From assembly GCF_024539675.1 (NCBI RefSeq), contig NZ_JAHHIT010000036.1, positions 1 to 64,000 of the forward strand: DNA of 64,000 nt. Reading direction: 5' to 3'. Position numbers and translations under genes: made by a program. This document shows, piece after piece, positions 42,278-50,574 of the stretch. The notes under the pieces are model-generated. The model searched no databases and was not told where the DNA came from. It saw only the letters and a program-made list of their open reading frames with translations. Each line of letters starts with the position of its first letter. Position 1 is the stretch's first letter. Source of the stretch: Streptomyces hilarionis (GTDB lineage: Bacteria; Actinomycetota; Actinomycetes; Streptomycetales; Streptomycetaceae).

Positions 42278-42410
42278 TCAGTCGGCTCTCGCGACGATGC
42301 AGAAAGGGTGCCCGACCGGATCGGTGAGGACGCGGCTGGTAGAACGCCGCCAACGCCAGTGGATCCGGGCAGTCGAGGGTTATCGCGCTCAACTTCATCT
42401 GCAAGGGCAT
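42278..42410 (-). pseudogene. internally deleted glyoxalase/VOC-family remnant
   Basis: The minus strand begins like a VOC (glyoxalase/bleomycin-resistance) protein: 'MKLSAITLDCPDPLALAAFY'. After about 25 residues the frame changes and the next 17 residues, 'VLTDPVGHPFCIVARAD', match the usual C-terminus. Around 80-90 internal residues are missing, so the protein cannot fold or bind metal. Confidence 0.6.
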
Positions 42411-42425
42411 GACGCCTCCGGGTCG

Positions 42426-42521
42426 TCAGGTCCGATCGGGATCGTCGGCTCCGACGATTTCCTCGACCTGGGCGAGCTGCTCGTCGTCGCACTCCAGCCA
42501 GCCCCTGATCCGGACGAACAC
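42426..42521 (-). pseudogene. truncated gene of an uncharacterised conserved family
   Basis: From GTG 42521 the minus strand reads 'VFVRIRGWLECDDEQLAQVE' then 'EIVGADDPDRT' and stops. The opening 'VRIRGWLECDDEQL' resembles a conserved uncharacterised family whose members are much longer, so this is a broken N-terminal piece. It lies next to the VOC remnant. Confidence 0.45.
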
Positions 42522-42615
42522 CCCCACGACGACCGCCCCTCGGACGTCGAACGATAGGCGCGGTCGGATCGATCGGGCAAAGCGCTTTACGGACCTCCAG
42601 GCGGTGATCAGATCC

Positions 42616-42647
42616 GTTGGTGCGTTGGTGCGTTGGTGCGTTGGTGC
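42616..42647. repeat. 8-bp tandem repeat
   Basis: Four exact copies of GTTGGTGC, followed by a fifth degenerate one, in the non-coding stretch between the gene remnants and the rhodanese operon. The 588-bp gap 42160-42747 has no intact gene. Confidence 0.85.
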
Positions 42648-42747
42648 GTAGGTGGGACGGGTCCACGACGTCGACGGCCAGGACGCCTCGGACCCGTGCC
42701 GGCCGCAGCCGCTCGTCGACGGTTGCGACCGCTTCGGTGCAGCGGGC

Positions 42748-43317
42748 TCAGCCCTGGCGCAGGGCGGTGATGGTGGTGTCCAGGGCGGCCCGGTCGGTGC
42801 GGTTGTAGGGCAGCTTCCCGAGCAGGGAGGCCATGGCGCAGGTGTTGGAGAGCGCGGAGTAGACCAGGCCCGCGGCGGCGGCGGCGGAGAGCAGCTCGAA
42901 GGCGGGGTGGGCCAGCGCGCCCAGGATCAGGCCGAGCAGGATGATGCTGCCCGCGGTGAGGCGCACCTGGCGGTCCATGGCCCAGCGGGGGCGGGCGGTG
43001 GCGGCCGGGCGGTGCAGGTCGCCCCCGGAGGTGGCCCAGGCGGTGGTGCCCCCGTCCAGGGTGGCGGCGGGGATGCCGTGGCGGGCCAGCAGTTCGCAGG
43101 CGCCCCGTGAGCGGTTCCCGGAGGCGCAGACCACGAGCAGCTCGCCGCGGCCGGCGGCTTCGCGCAGCGCGGGCAGGGCCCGGTCGAGGTCGTCGAGGGG
43201 GAGGTTGTGGGCGTCGGGGAGGTGTCCGGTGGCGTACTCGCCGGGGGTGCGGACGTCGATGACGGTCAGGGTGTGGAGGCGCTCGCGGGCGGTGGTGGCG
43301 TCGAGGGTGGTGAACAC
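42748..43317 (-). CDS. rhodanese with C-terminal membrane domain (DUF2892-like)
   Basis: A 189-residue protein. A rhodanese domain (about 1-100) has the persulfide-carrying Cys64 in VCASGNRSRG. Two closely packed hydrophobic helices follow (about 118-155), as in the DUF2892 inner-membrane module fused to rhodaneses in many bacteria. It probably receives sulfane sulfur at the membrane. It is the last gene of a four-gene operon with an MBL-rhodanese fusion, a rhodanese and a TauE exporter, behind a CstR-type promoter. Confidence 0.88.
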   Translation of the reverse strand: MFTTLDATTARERLHTLTVIDVRTPGEYATGHLPDAHNLPLDDLDRALPALREAAGRGELLVVCASGNRSRGACELLARHGIPAATLDGGTTAWATSGGDLHRPAATARPRWAMDRQVRLTAGSIILLGLILGALAHPAFELLSAAAAAGLVYSALSNTCAMASLLGKLPYNRTDRAALDTTITALRQG

Positions 43318-43344
43318 GGGGAGTTCTCCTGCTTTCGCTGGGGG

Positions 43345-44085
43345 TCAGATGAGGGTGTCGAGGAGCATGAAGGCGGCCACGGCGAGCAGGACGTGGGCGA
43401 ACAGCCGTTGCAGCCGCTGGGCGGGGAGTTTGGCGGCGAGACGTTTGCCGTCCCAGGCGCCGAGGACGGCCGTCCCCGCGAAGGGGGCGAGGACGGTCCA
43501 GTCGAGGCCGTCGGCGGTGTGGGCGCGGGTGAGCAGGGCGGCCAGGGAGTTGACGGTGATGACCAGGAGGCTGGTGCCGACGGCGGCCTTCATCCGCAGG
43601 CCCAGCACACTGAGCAGCGCGGGTACGGCGAGGAAGCCGCCGCCGACGCCGAGCAGCCCGGTGAGGGCGCCGAGCCCGGCGCCGGCCCCGGCGGCCTTCA
43701 CCGGCCCGGCGCTCTGCCGGGGCGGGGGGCCGGGGCGCAGCATGCGCCAGGCGGCGAGGGCGGCGATCACCGAGAACGCGGCGGTCAGGACCGGTGCGGG
43801 GATCTCGCCGGCCGTCGCGCCGCCGAGCAGGGCGGGTGGGATGCCGGCGGCGGCGAACAGCAGGCCGGGCCCCCAGCGGACGTTGCCGTCGCGGGCGTGG
43901 GCGAGCAGGCCGGTCAGGGACGTGACGACCACGATGATCAGGCTGGCGGTGGTGGCCGCGACCGGGCTGAAGCCGAGCAGGTAGATCATGGCGGGCACGG
44001 CCAGCACACTGCCGCCGCCGCCCAGCCCGCCGAGGACCAGCCCGACCACCGCGCCGGCGGTGAGCGCCAGGATGAGGGTGCTCAT
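43345..44085 (-). CDS. TauE/SafE sulfite/sulfoacetate-type exporter
   Basis: A 246-residue membrane protein with seven to eight hydrophobic helices. 'GLGGGGSVLAVPAMIYLLGFSPV' and its repeat 'GLLGVGGGFLAVPALLSVLGLRM' are the paired signatures of the TauE/SafE (TSUP) family, which exports sulfite or related anions. ATG 44085 overlaps the stop of the rhodanese gene (ATGA), so the two are coupled. It would remove sulfite made by the persulfide dioxygenase encoded upstream. Confidence 0.92.
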   Translation of the reverse strand: MSTLILALTAGAVVGLVLGGLGGGGSVLAVPAMIYLLGFSPVAATTASLIIVVVTSLTGLLAHARDGNVRWGPGLLFAAAGIPPALLGGATAGEIPAPVLTAAFSVIAALAAWRMLRPGPPPRQSAGPVKAAGAGAGLGALTGLLGVGGGFLAVPALLSVLGLRMKAAVGTSLLVITVNSLAALLTRAHTADGLDWTVLAPFAGTAVLGAWDGKRLAAKLPAQRLQRLFAHVLLAVAAFMLLDTLI

Positions 44086-44531
44086 GCGACGGTGCCCGGC
44101 CTGCCGCGATCGTCCTCGACCGGCAGGCCGCGACGGGCCCACTGCTCCATGCCGCCGATCACGTCGGCCGCTTCGAAGCCCTGCTTCGACAGTAGACGGG
44201 CGGCCTCCTGGGAACGGCGGCCCGAGCGGCAGATCGTCACCAGGCGCATGCCGGGTCGCGCGCCGGGAACGTCGGCGCCGGCGGCCAGCCGGGACAGCGG
44301 CAGGTGGTGGGCGCCGGGCACGTGTCCGGCCTGCCACTCGGTGGCCTCACGGACGTCCAGCAGGAGCACCGTCCCTTCCCGGAGGGCTCGTCGGGCCTCG
44401 GCCGCCGTCACGCGGCCGGGCCCGGGCCGGGAGGGCGTCGCGCGGCGGCGTCCGAGACGGGAGAGCGGTATGCGCCAGGCGCCGGGACGGGGGAGCGTCA
44501 CGCGGCCGGGGCCGCGGCGGGAGAAGAGCAT
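44082..44531 (-). CDS. rhodanese-like domain protein
   Basis: A 149-residue protein. Residues 1-40 are basic and repetitive (Arg/Pro-rich); the rhodanese domain (about 41-140) has active-site Cys101 in ICRSGRRSQEA. It transfers sulfane sulfur between thiol carriers. ATG 44531 is preferred over 44549 because AGGA lies 8 nt upstream. Four bases overlap the TauE gene. It lies in the middle of the CstR-controlled operon. Confidence 0.9.
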   Translation of the reverse strand: MLFSRRGPGRVTLPRPGAWRIPLSRLGRRRATPSRPGPGRVTAAEARRALREGTVLLLDVREATEWQAGHVPGAHHLPLSRLAAGADVPGARPGMRLVTICRSGRRSQEAARLLSKQGFEAADVIGGMEQWARRGLPVEDDRGRPGTVA

Positions 44532-44592
44532 CAGAGTGTTCCTTCGCATGCCCTGAGGCGGCGGGCGGGCCCGCAGCCAGGGTCTTCGTTCG

Positions 44593-45975
44593 TCACGGCC
44601 GGGGCAGGGTCACGGTCAGGCCCGCAGCGGCGGCGCGGTCGAAGCCAGCGTCCACGGCGACCACGTCCCGCCCGGCCGCGTCCAGCAGGGACGCCGCGAT
44701 CGCGGCGCGCATGCCGCCCGCGCAGTGCACCCACACCGTCCCGGCCGGCACGTCACCGATCCGCTGCGGCAGTTGGTGCACGGGGATGTGCACCGAGCCC
44801 TCGATCCAGCCGCCGGCGCGCTCGGAGTCGCGGCGCACGTCCAGCACCACCGGTCCGCGTCCCGCCTCGCGCTCGGCGGCCAGGTCCCGGAAGACCGCTC
44901 GGCGGAAGTAGGCGGGCGCTTCGCCGTCGCGCACCCACCGCTCGGGCGTTCCGGTGGCGGCGGCCGCGGGCCGGTCGACACCGACGCGGACCAGTTCGCG
45001 CTGCGCCCGGGCCAGTTGCTCGGGACCGTCGGCCAGCAACGTGACCGGCTTGCCCCACGGCATCAGCCAGGGCAGGTAGGTGGCGAGCTTGCCGTCGGCC
45101 TCGAAGTTGAACGAGCCCGCCACGTGCCCCTCGGCGAACGCCACCCGGTGGCGCAGGTCGACGACCCACTCGCCGGCCGCCAGCCGTGCGGCGATCTCGT
45201 CGCCGTCCGCGACGGCGGGCGCGGTGAGGTCGACCGGCGCGGGGCCCGCGGCGTTGGCAGGGCCCATGTGCGTGTAGTAGGCGGGGACGTCCTCCAGACC
45301 GGCCAGCAGTTCGGCGACGAACGTGTCGACGTCCTTGGTCAGCGCGTCGTTGACGCTCTTCTCCCGGCCGATGGTGCCGGAGTCGCCCCCGGCCTCGCCG
45401 GAGGAGCAGAAGCTGCCGAAGCCGTGCGTGGGCAGCACCGCGGCGGCATCGGGCAGCTCGGCCGCGAGCCGGCGGGCCGAGGCGTGCTGGGCCCGGGCCA
45501 GTTGCTCGGTCAGGCGTGGCTCGACCAGATCGGGCCGGCCCACCGTGCCGATGAGCAGCGAACCGCCGGTGAACGCCACCGCGGCGACGCCGTCCTCCTC
45601 GAGCACGTAGGCCGTGTGGTGCGGCGTGTGACCGGGCGTGGCCACGGCCCGCAGGCTCAGACCGGAGTCGATGCCCACGACGTCGCCGTCGCGGACCGGC
45701 ACGCGGGCGAACGACACGCGTGCGTCGGCCGGTACCAGATAGGCGGCTCCGGTCACCCGGGCCAGCTCCAGCCCGCCGGTCACGTAGTCGTTGTGCAGGT
45801 GCGTCTCCACCACGTGCGTGATGCGCACCCCGCGCCGTGCGGCGGCGGCGATCACCTGGTCGATGTCGCGCGGCGGATCCACTGCCACCGCCGCGTGCGC
45901 GCCTCCGGCCAGGTAGTGCCGGTTGCCCAGCCCCTCGATCTCGATCGTGTCGACGAAGAACACGAGTGTCGTCAC
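44593..45975 (-). CDS. CstB-like MBL persulfide dioxygenase-rhodanese fusion
   Basis: A 460-residue fusion. An N-terminal metallo-beta-lactamase domain (about 1-245) carries THLHND (His59, His61, Asp63), His116 and His184, the mononuclear iron site of persulfide dioxygenases. A first rhodanese domain (about 255-340) lacks its Cys: the loop reads TLLADGPE, a pseudo-rhodanese. The C-terminal rhodanese (about 350-455) has Cys418 in VHCAGGMR. This order matches S. aureus CstB, which oxidises persulfide to thiosulfate. The start at GTG 45975 is 15 bp from a CstR-like operator. Confidence 0.9.
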   Translation of the reverse strand: MTTLVFFVDTIEIEGLGNRHYLAGGAHAAVAVDPPRDIDQVIAAAARRGVRITHVVETHLHNDYVTGGLELARVTGAAYLVPADARVSFARVPVRDGDVVGIDSGLSLRAVATPGHTPHHTAYVLEEDGVAAVAFTGGSLLIGTVGRPDLVEPRLTEQLARAQHASARRLAAELPDAAAVLPTHGFGSFCSSGEAGGDSGTIGREKSVNDALTKDVDTFVAELLAGLEDVPAYYTHMGPANAAGPAPVDLTAPAVADGDEIAARLAAGEWVVDLRHRVAFAEGHVAGSFNFEADGKLATYLPWLMPWGKPVTLLADGPEQLARAQRELVRVGVDRPAAAATGTPERWVRDGEAPAYFRRAVFRDLAAEREAGRGPVVLDVRRDSERAGGWIEGSVHIPVHQLPQRIGDVPAGTVWVHCAGGMRAAIAASLLDAAGRDVVAVDAGFDRAAAAGLTVTLPRP

Positions 45976-45990
45976 ATCCTCACTTCGTAG

Positions 45991-46039
45991 ATACCCCCCC
46001 GGGTATTGATTCCACCGTAGCAAATTACCCCGGGGGGTA
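45991..46039. promoter_or_regulatory. two CsoR/CstR-type operators
   Basis: ATACCC-CCCC-GGGTAT (45991-46006) and TACCCC-GG-GGGGTA (46026-46039) lie in the divergent gap between the persulfide dioxygenase operon and the cstR-like gene. These G/C-tract inverted repeats flanked by AT are characteristic of the CsoR/RcnR/CstR family, so the regulator probably represses both directions. Confidence 0.8.
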
Positions 46040-46042
46040 TAG

Positions 46043-46465
<423 letters not shown>

Positions 46466-46770
46466 CCACGACGTATCGACCCGCGCATGAACGCCTGAAG
46501 CCGGCGCCTCCCGAGGTGCGCCCGCGCCGGGTCCGCCTGCGCCGGTCCGTCTGCGGGTGACTCGCTGGGGCGGGGCGGATCTCGTCGCCCTGGCGCCGAA
46601 GCCGTCGGCCGGTGCGCCACCGCCGCGGACGTCCCGGGGGCGGGCCGGCCGGCCTCGCTCCCGGCGCACCGGTCCCTCGGGGGTCCGCCCTCATCTTTCC
46701 GGGCTCGGCCGACCGGTCGGCCCGCAGAGCGCCGCCCCGCGGCTGCGCCGCCCTACCGCTCCTCGGCCGT
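46466..46770. other. non-coding gap
   Basis: 305 bp between convergent genes. I see no gene, only arginine/proline-type reading frames from GC bias and no clear terminator. Confidence 0.5.
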
Positions 46771-47442
46771 CTACCCGGGGGGTGCGCCGGGGGTCGCGGC
46801 CGTCCGGGCCGGATCGGCGGCGCGGATGAGCTGGCGGAGCGCGCCGAAGTAGACCTCGTGGTCGGCCAGGGCGGGCAGGACCGAGCCGAGCTGGCCGGTC
46901 AGCGTCGGGAACTCCTCCGGGTCGAGCGCGGCCAGCGCCTGCCGGGTGACGGCCTGCACGGCCTTGGGGTCGCGGTGGTCGACGAAGCTCGCGCTGCCCA
47001 GGGTCAGCAGGTACAGCCGCCGGTAGGCGACCACTGCCTCGTTCGGCGTCATGCCGGCCGCTAGGGAGTCGGAGAGCTGCGGCTCCACCAGGCGCTTGAG
47101 CAGCTGGGGGCCGAGCCAGGGCCGGGCGCCGCGCAGGGCGACCAGGCCCGGATGGTCCGTCAGCAGCGCGTACAGGGCGGTGAACCGCGCCTCGGTCGTG
47201 CTCGCCCAGTCGGTGCCCGGCGGGATGTCCGGCAGGCGGGCGGCGAGGTGGTCGGTGACCAGGTCCAGCAGGCCGGCGAGGTCGGTGCAGCGGCGCTGGA
47301 GGGACGCGACGGAGATGTTCAGCGCGGACGCGAGGGTGCGGAAGCTGAGCGCGGTGGGCCCGTCGTGATCCACGATCGACAGGGCCTGCTCAGCGATCCG
47401 TTCCGGCGTGGCTCGGTCCAGGGAAGCGGATTGCCTCGGCAT
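46771..47442 (-). CDS. TetR/AcrR family transcriptional regulator
   Basis: A 223-residue repressor with the DNA-binding helix-turn-helix at about 15-60 ('ALSFRTLASALNISVASLQRRC') and a TetR C-terminal domain. A candidate -10 TACACT lies 7 bp before ATG 47442 and there is no ribosome-binding site, so the mRNA may be leaderless. A perfect inverted repeat overlaps this promoter (47455-47471), indicating self-repression. It is divergent from a threonine-dehydratase-like gene. Confidence 0.9.
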   Translation of the reverse strand: MPRQSASLDRATPERIAEQALSIVDHDGPTALSFRTLASALNISVASLQRRCTDLAGLLDLVTDHLAARLPDIPPGTDWASTTEARFTALYALLTDHPGLVALRGARPWLGPQLLKRLVEPQLSDSLAAGMTPNEAVVAYRRLYLLTLGSASFVDHRDPKAVQAVTRQALAALDPEEFPTLTGQLGSVLPALADHEVYFGALRQLIRAADPARTAATPGAPPG

Positions 47443-47454
47443 GTGAGTCAGTGT

Positions 47455-47471
47455 ACGGTACAGCGTACCGT
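47455..47471. promoter_or_regulatory. TetR-type operator
   Basis: ACGGTAC-AGC-GTACCGT, a perfect 7-bp inverted repeat, begins 12 bp before the start codon of the adjacent tetR gene and overlaps the likely promoter. Confidence 0.7.
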
Positions 47472-47676
47472 CTCGCTCCTCGTCGAGGGCGCCGACGCGG
47501 CCGTCCGGGTGCCGGCCCTTCCGGACACCGCGTCGTGCGCCGCCGCACCGCTTGAGCCGGACCGCCATCGCCGTCTTCGTCCTTCGCCGTCTTCCGTCTT
47601 CGTCTTCTTCCTCGGCCCGACCGCCACCGGCCGGTTCATCGCCGGGTCGTGACCACCTCATCTCAGGAGCAGCGAC

Positions 47677-48729
47677 GTGCACGAGCTCACGTACGACGAC
47701 GTCAAGGCCGCCACCGACCGGATCGCCGGACGCGTCCGCCCCGTCACCCTGGCCCCGGTCGATCCGGGTGCGATCCGCACCGCCCGGCGCGACCGTCCGG
47801 ACGACGGGCCCGAGCAGTCCTGCGAGGTGTGGCTGGCCATGGAGTTCATGCAGCACACCGGCTCGTTCAAGGCCCGTGGCGCGCAGAACTTCCTCCAGGC
47901 TCACCGCGACGCCGGCACCCTGCCGGACGCCGGGGTCACCATCGCGTCGGGCGGCAACGCCGGTCTGGCGTGCGCCTGGGCCGCCCGGCAGCAGGACGTC
48001 CCGGCCACCGTGTTCCTCCCCACGACCGCCCCGGCGGTGAAGGTCGCCGCACTCCGTGGCCACGGCGCCGAGGTCCGGCTGGTGGGCTCGGAGTACGCCG
48101 AGGCGCTCGCCGCGTGCGAGGAGTTCGCCGCCACCGGCGCCCTGGAGAGCCACGCCTACGACCACCCGCTGATCGCCGCCGGGGCCGGCACCCTCCTGGA
48201 GGAGATCCACCGGCAGATCCCGGGCCTGGACACCGTGGTGGTCGCCGTCGGCGGCGGCGGCCTGTTCGCCGGGGTGGCCACCGCCGCCCGGCACCACGGC
48301 ATCCGTACCGTGGCGGTCGAGCCGGAGAACTGCCGCGCGCTGCACGCCGCGATCAGGGCCGGGCACGTGGTCGACGTCCCGGTGGACTCGATCGCCGCCG
48401 ACTCGCTCGGCGCCCGTCGCACCTCCGCCATGGCCCTCGCCGCCGCCCGGCAGGACGGCGTGCGCTCGGTGCTGGTGCCGGACGACGAGATCGTCGGCGC
48501 CCGCCAGGCGCTGTGGGACCATCGCAAGCTGGCCGTCGAGCACGGAGCGGCTACCGCCCTGGCCGCGCTCACGTCATTCGACCCGCAAGATCCGGACGGC
48601 GACGTGCCGAACCACCCCGCCGCGGCGAGCACCGGCTACCGGCCCGCACCCGGCGAGAAGATCGCCGTGGTGCTGTGCGGGAGCAACACCGACCCGGCCG
48701 ACCTGGTCCACCGCGCCACCGAACACTGA
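47677..48729 (+). CDS. threonine/serine dehydratase-like PLP enzyme
   Basis: A 350-residue fold-type II PLP enzyme. The PLP Lys is in 'HTGSFKARGA' (about residue 65), the substrate loop is 'SGGNAGLA' and the phosphate-binding glycines are in 'VGGGGLFAG'. It has no C-terminal ACT domain, so it is the catabolic or non-allosteric type of threonine/serine dehydratase. It deaminates Thr or Ser to a 2-oxoacid and ammonia. Its GTG start lies 235 bp from the divergent tetR. Confidence 0.9.
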   Translation: MHELTYDDVKAATDRIAGRVRPVTLAPVDPGAIRTARRDRPDDGPEQSCEVWLAMEFMQHTGSFKARGAQNFLQAHRDAGTLPDAGVTIASGGNAGLACAWAARQQDVPATVFLPTTAPAVKVAALRGHGAEVRLVGSEYAEALAACEEFAATGALESHAYDHPLIAAGAGTLLEEIHRQIPGLDTVVVAVGGGGLFAGVATAARHHGIRTVAVEPENCRALHAAIRAGHVVDVPVDSIAADSLGARRTSAMALAAARQDGVRSVLVPDDEIVGARQALWDHRKLAVEHGAATALAALTSFDPQDPDGDVPNHPAAASTGYRPAPGEKIAVVLCGSNTDPADLVHRATEH

Positions 48730-48792
48730 CCAGCGGCCCGACGACGCGCGGCGCGGACGGCAGCGGGGCCGGAGTCCCGACGTCGCCTCGTC

Positions 48793-49344
48793 CTACCGCA
48801 CGGCCGGGCTCGACCCCCACCAAGGGACCCGGTCGCCGACGTCGTTGGCGGCGAAGAAGTCCCTGACGGCGGCTTTCTCCGCGGCGTCGGGCTGCGTGTC
48901 GACGCAGTCCGATCCTCCCCAGGCGCCCGACATCACCTTGGAGCACGGGCTGCCCGGGCCGAGATCGGGCAACGACAGGATGTGGCCCAGCTCGTGGACG
49001 ACGATGCGGGAGGGCTTGTACAGCTGGGCGTCCCCGACCTCGAGGTACACCCAACCCCGTCCCGCGCCCTTGATGTTGACGTGGGACTGGACCCCCTTGG
49101 CCGTCTTGTACTCCATGACCCGCAGCGCCGCCGGAGTGTCCTGTTCGACGAACTTGATCGACGGGACGGCGGTGTTCCAGATCTCGATCGCCTCGCGCGC
49201 CGCGTCCGTGTAGGAACCGGCCAGCATGAGGTCGATCGGAATGACCTCGGGAGCGGGGTCGGCCGCGCCCGCCGGAGTACCGACACCCAGCAGGGCGCCG
49301 GACGCCAGGACCGCCGTCGACAACAGGCTCACTGTTCGGGCCAT
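48793..49344 (-). CDS. secreted snapalysin-type (M7) metalloprotease
   Basis: A 183-residue secreted protease. A signal peptide (1-27, ending AGA) is followed by a compact domain with HELGHILSLPD: His117, Glu118, His121 and Asp127 are the zinc ligands and catalytic base of snapalysin (small neutral protease of Streptomyces). Cys134 and Cys147 would form a disulfide, as in the family. Length is close to mature snapalysin plus signal, with no long propeptide. ATG 49344 follows GGAGG. The usual divergent LysR activator of snpA is absent. Confidence 0.9.
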   Translation of the reverse strand: MARTVSLLSTAVLASGALLGVGTPAGAADPAPEVIPIDLMLAGSYTDAAREAIEIWNTAVPSIKFVEQDTPAALRVMEYKTAKGVQSHVNIKGAGRGWVYLEVGDAQLYKPSRIVVHELGHILSLPDLGPGSPCSKVMSGAWGGSDCVDTQPDAAEKAAVRDFFAANDVGDRVPWWGSSPAVR

Positions 49345-49573
49345 GAACTGTGCCTCCATTCGATCGTGCAAGGAGGCTAGAGGCGCGGCGGTCGGCCCTC
49401 AACGCGACTTCAGGACGGTTGCTCCGGCTGATGGCCGGTAATCGAGTCCCGGCGACGGTGGCCGCCGATGCCGGCCGGGCCGCCCTGAGTCTTCTCGCCC
49501 TCCTTCTCGAATCCGTGCGGGGACGCGGCCCTTGGACGATGCCGCGCCGGCCCCGGGCGCACCGACGGGGAGG

Positions 49574-50452
49574 TCAGCGGGCCAGCAGGTCGCGGAGGGC
49601 CGCCGCGATCTCGTCGGGTGACTCCTCGGCCATGAAGTGCCCCGCCCGGGTCAGCCGGTGGTCCAGGTCCGGCGCCCACGCCTTCCACACCCCGGCCGCG
49701 TCGTAGCCCAGTCGCGCGCCCCAGTCCTGCTGGACGACCGTCACGGGCATGGCCAGTTGCGATCCGGCGTCCAGGTCCGCCTGGTCGTGTGCGACGTCGA
49801 TGCCCGCCGAGGCCCGGTAGTCCGCGACGATCGACGTCACTGCCGAGGCGCTCGCCCGCAGGTACGCGGCCCGCACCTCCTCGGGGAGGGCGGTCGGGTC
49901 GTCGGCCCAGGAGTCGAGGAACGAGCCGAAGAACGCGTCCGCGCTGCCCGCGATCATCGCCTCCGGCAGGCCCGGCGGCTGTGCCATCAGGAAGAGGTGG
50001 TAGCCGACCGCCGCAGAGACGCCGTGCAGGACGTTCCACATGTCGAGCGTCGGCACGATGTCGAGGATGCCGAGGTGCGTGATGACTTCCGGATGGTCGA
50101 GCCCCGCCCGGAAGGCGACCAGGGCGCCCCGGTCGTGGCCGACGAGTGCGAAGCGCTCGTGGCCGAGCGCAGCCGCCAGGGACACGATGTCAGCGGCCAT
50201 GGTGCGCTTGGCGTACACAGCCGGGCCGGTGGCCGCCGGCTTGTCACTGGCGCCGTAACCCCGCAGGTCGGGGCAGATGACGGTGTGCTCGCCGGCCAGC
50301 CGCTCGGCGACGTGCCGCCACATCAGATGGGTCTGGGGAAAACCGTGCAACAGCACGAGCGGGCTGCCCACGCCTGCGACGGCGGCGGCCAGCTCCACAC
50401 CGTCCGCACCGGGCAGGCGGACGTGGTCGAAGCCGGGAATGGTGAGCGTCAC
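49574..50452 (-). CDS. alpha/beta hydrolase, fluoroacetate dehalogenase-like
   Basis: A 292-residue alpha/beta hydrolase. HGFPQTHLMWRHVAERL and PDLRGYGASDKP are typical of haloacetate dehalogenases. The nucleophile is Asp107 in VGHDRGA rather than Ser, which implies dehalogenase or epoxide-hydrolase chemistry, and His272 near the end (AGHFM) completes the triad. GTG 50452 has AAGGA 8 nt upstream. It is divergent from a SARP-like regulator across 122 bp that contain 11-bp direct repeats. Confidence 0.9.
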   Translation of the reverse strand: MTLTIPGFDHVRLPGADGVELAAAVAGVGSPLVLLHGFPQTHLMWRHVAERLAGEHTVICPDLRGYGASDKPAATGPAVYAKRTMAADIVSLAAALGHERFALVGHDRGALVAFRAGLDHPEVITHLGILDIVPTLDMWNVLHGVSAAVGYHLFLMAQPPGLPEAMIAGSADAFFGSFLDSWADDPTALPEEVRAAYLRASASAVTSIVADYRASAGIDVAHDQADLDAGSQLAMPVTVVQQDWGARLGYDAAGVWKAWAPDLDHRLTRAGHFMAEESPDEIAAALRDLLAR

Positions 50453-50502
50453 GAGGGAACGTCCTTTCGGGTCGGGAACGCGACAGGGCCAGCGTGCGCG
50501 AC

Positions 50503-50533
50503 GCCGATCAGCAGCCGATCAGCAGCCGATCCG
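50503..50533. promoter_or_regulatory. 11-bp direct repeats, possible SARP operator
   Basis: GCCGATCAGCA twice in tandem (50503-50513, 50514-50524) and then GCCGATCCG (50525-50533). SARP proteins bind heptamer direct repeats at an 11-bp period, so this is a good candidate site for the regulator encoded 42 bp away and for control of the divergent hydrolase. Confidence 0.65.
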
Positions 50534-50574
50534 TGCGGTTGGGCGCGGTGGGCCCCGGCACGGAGGATGGGGGC

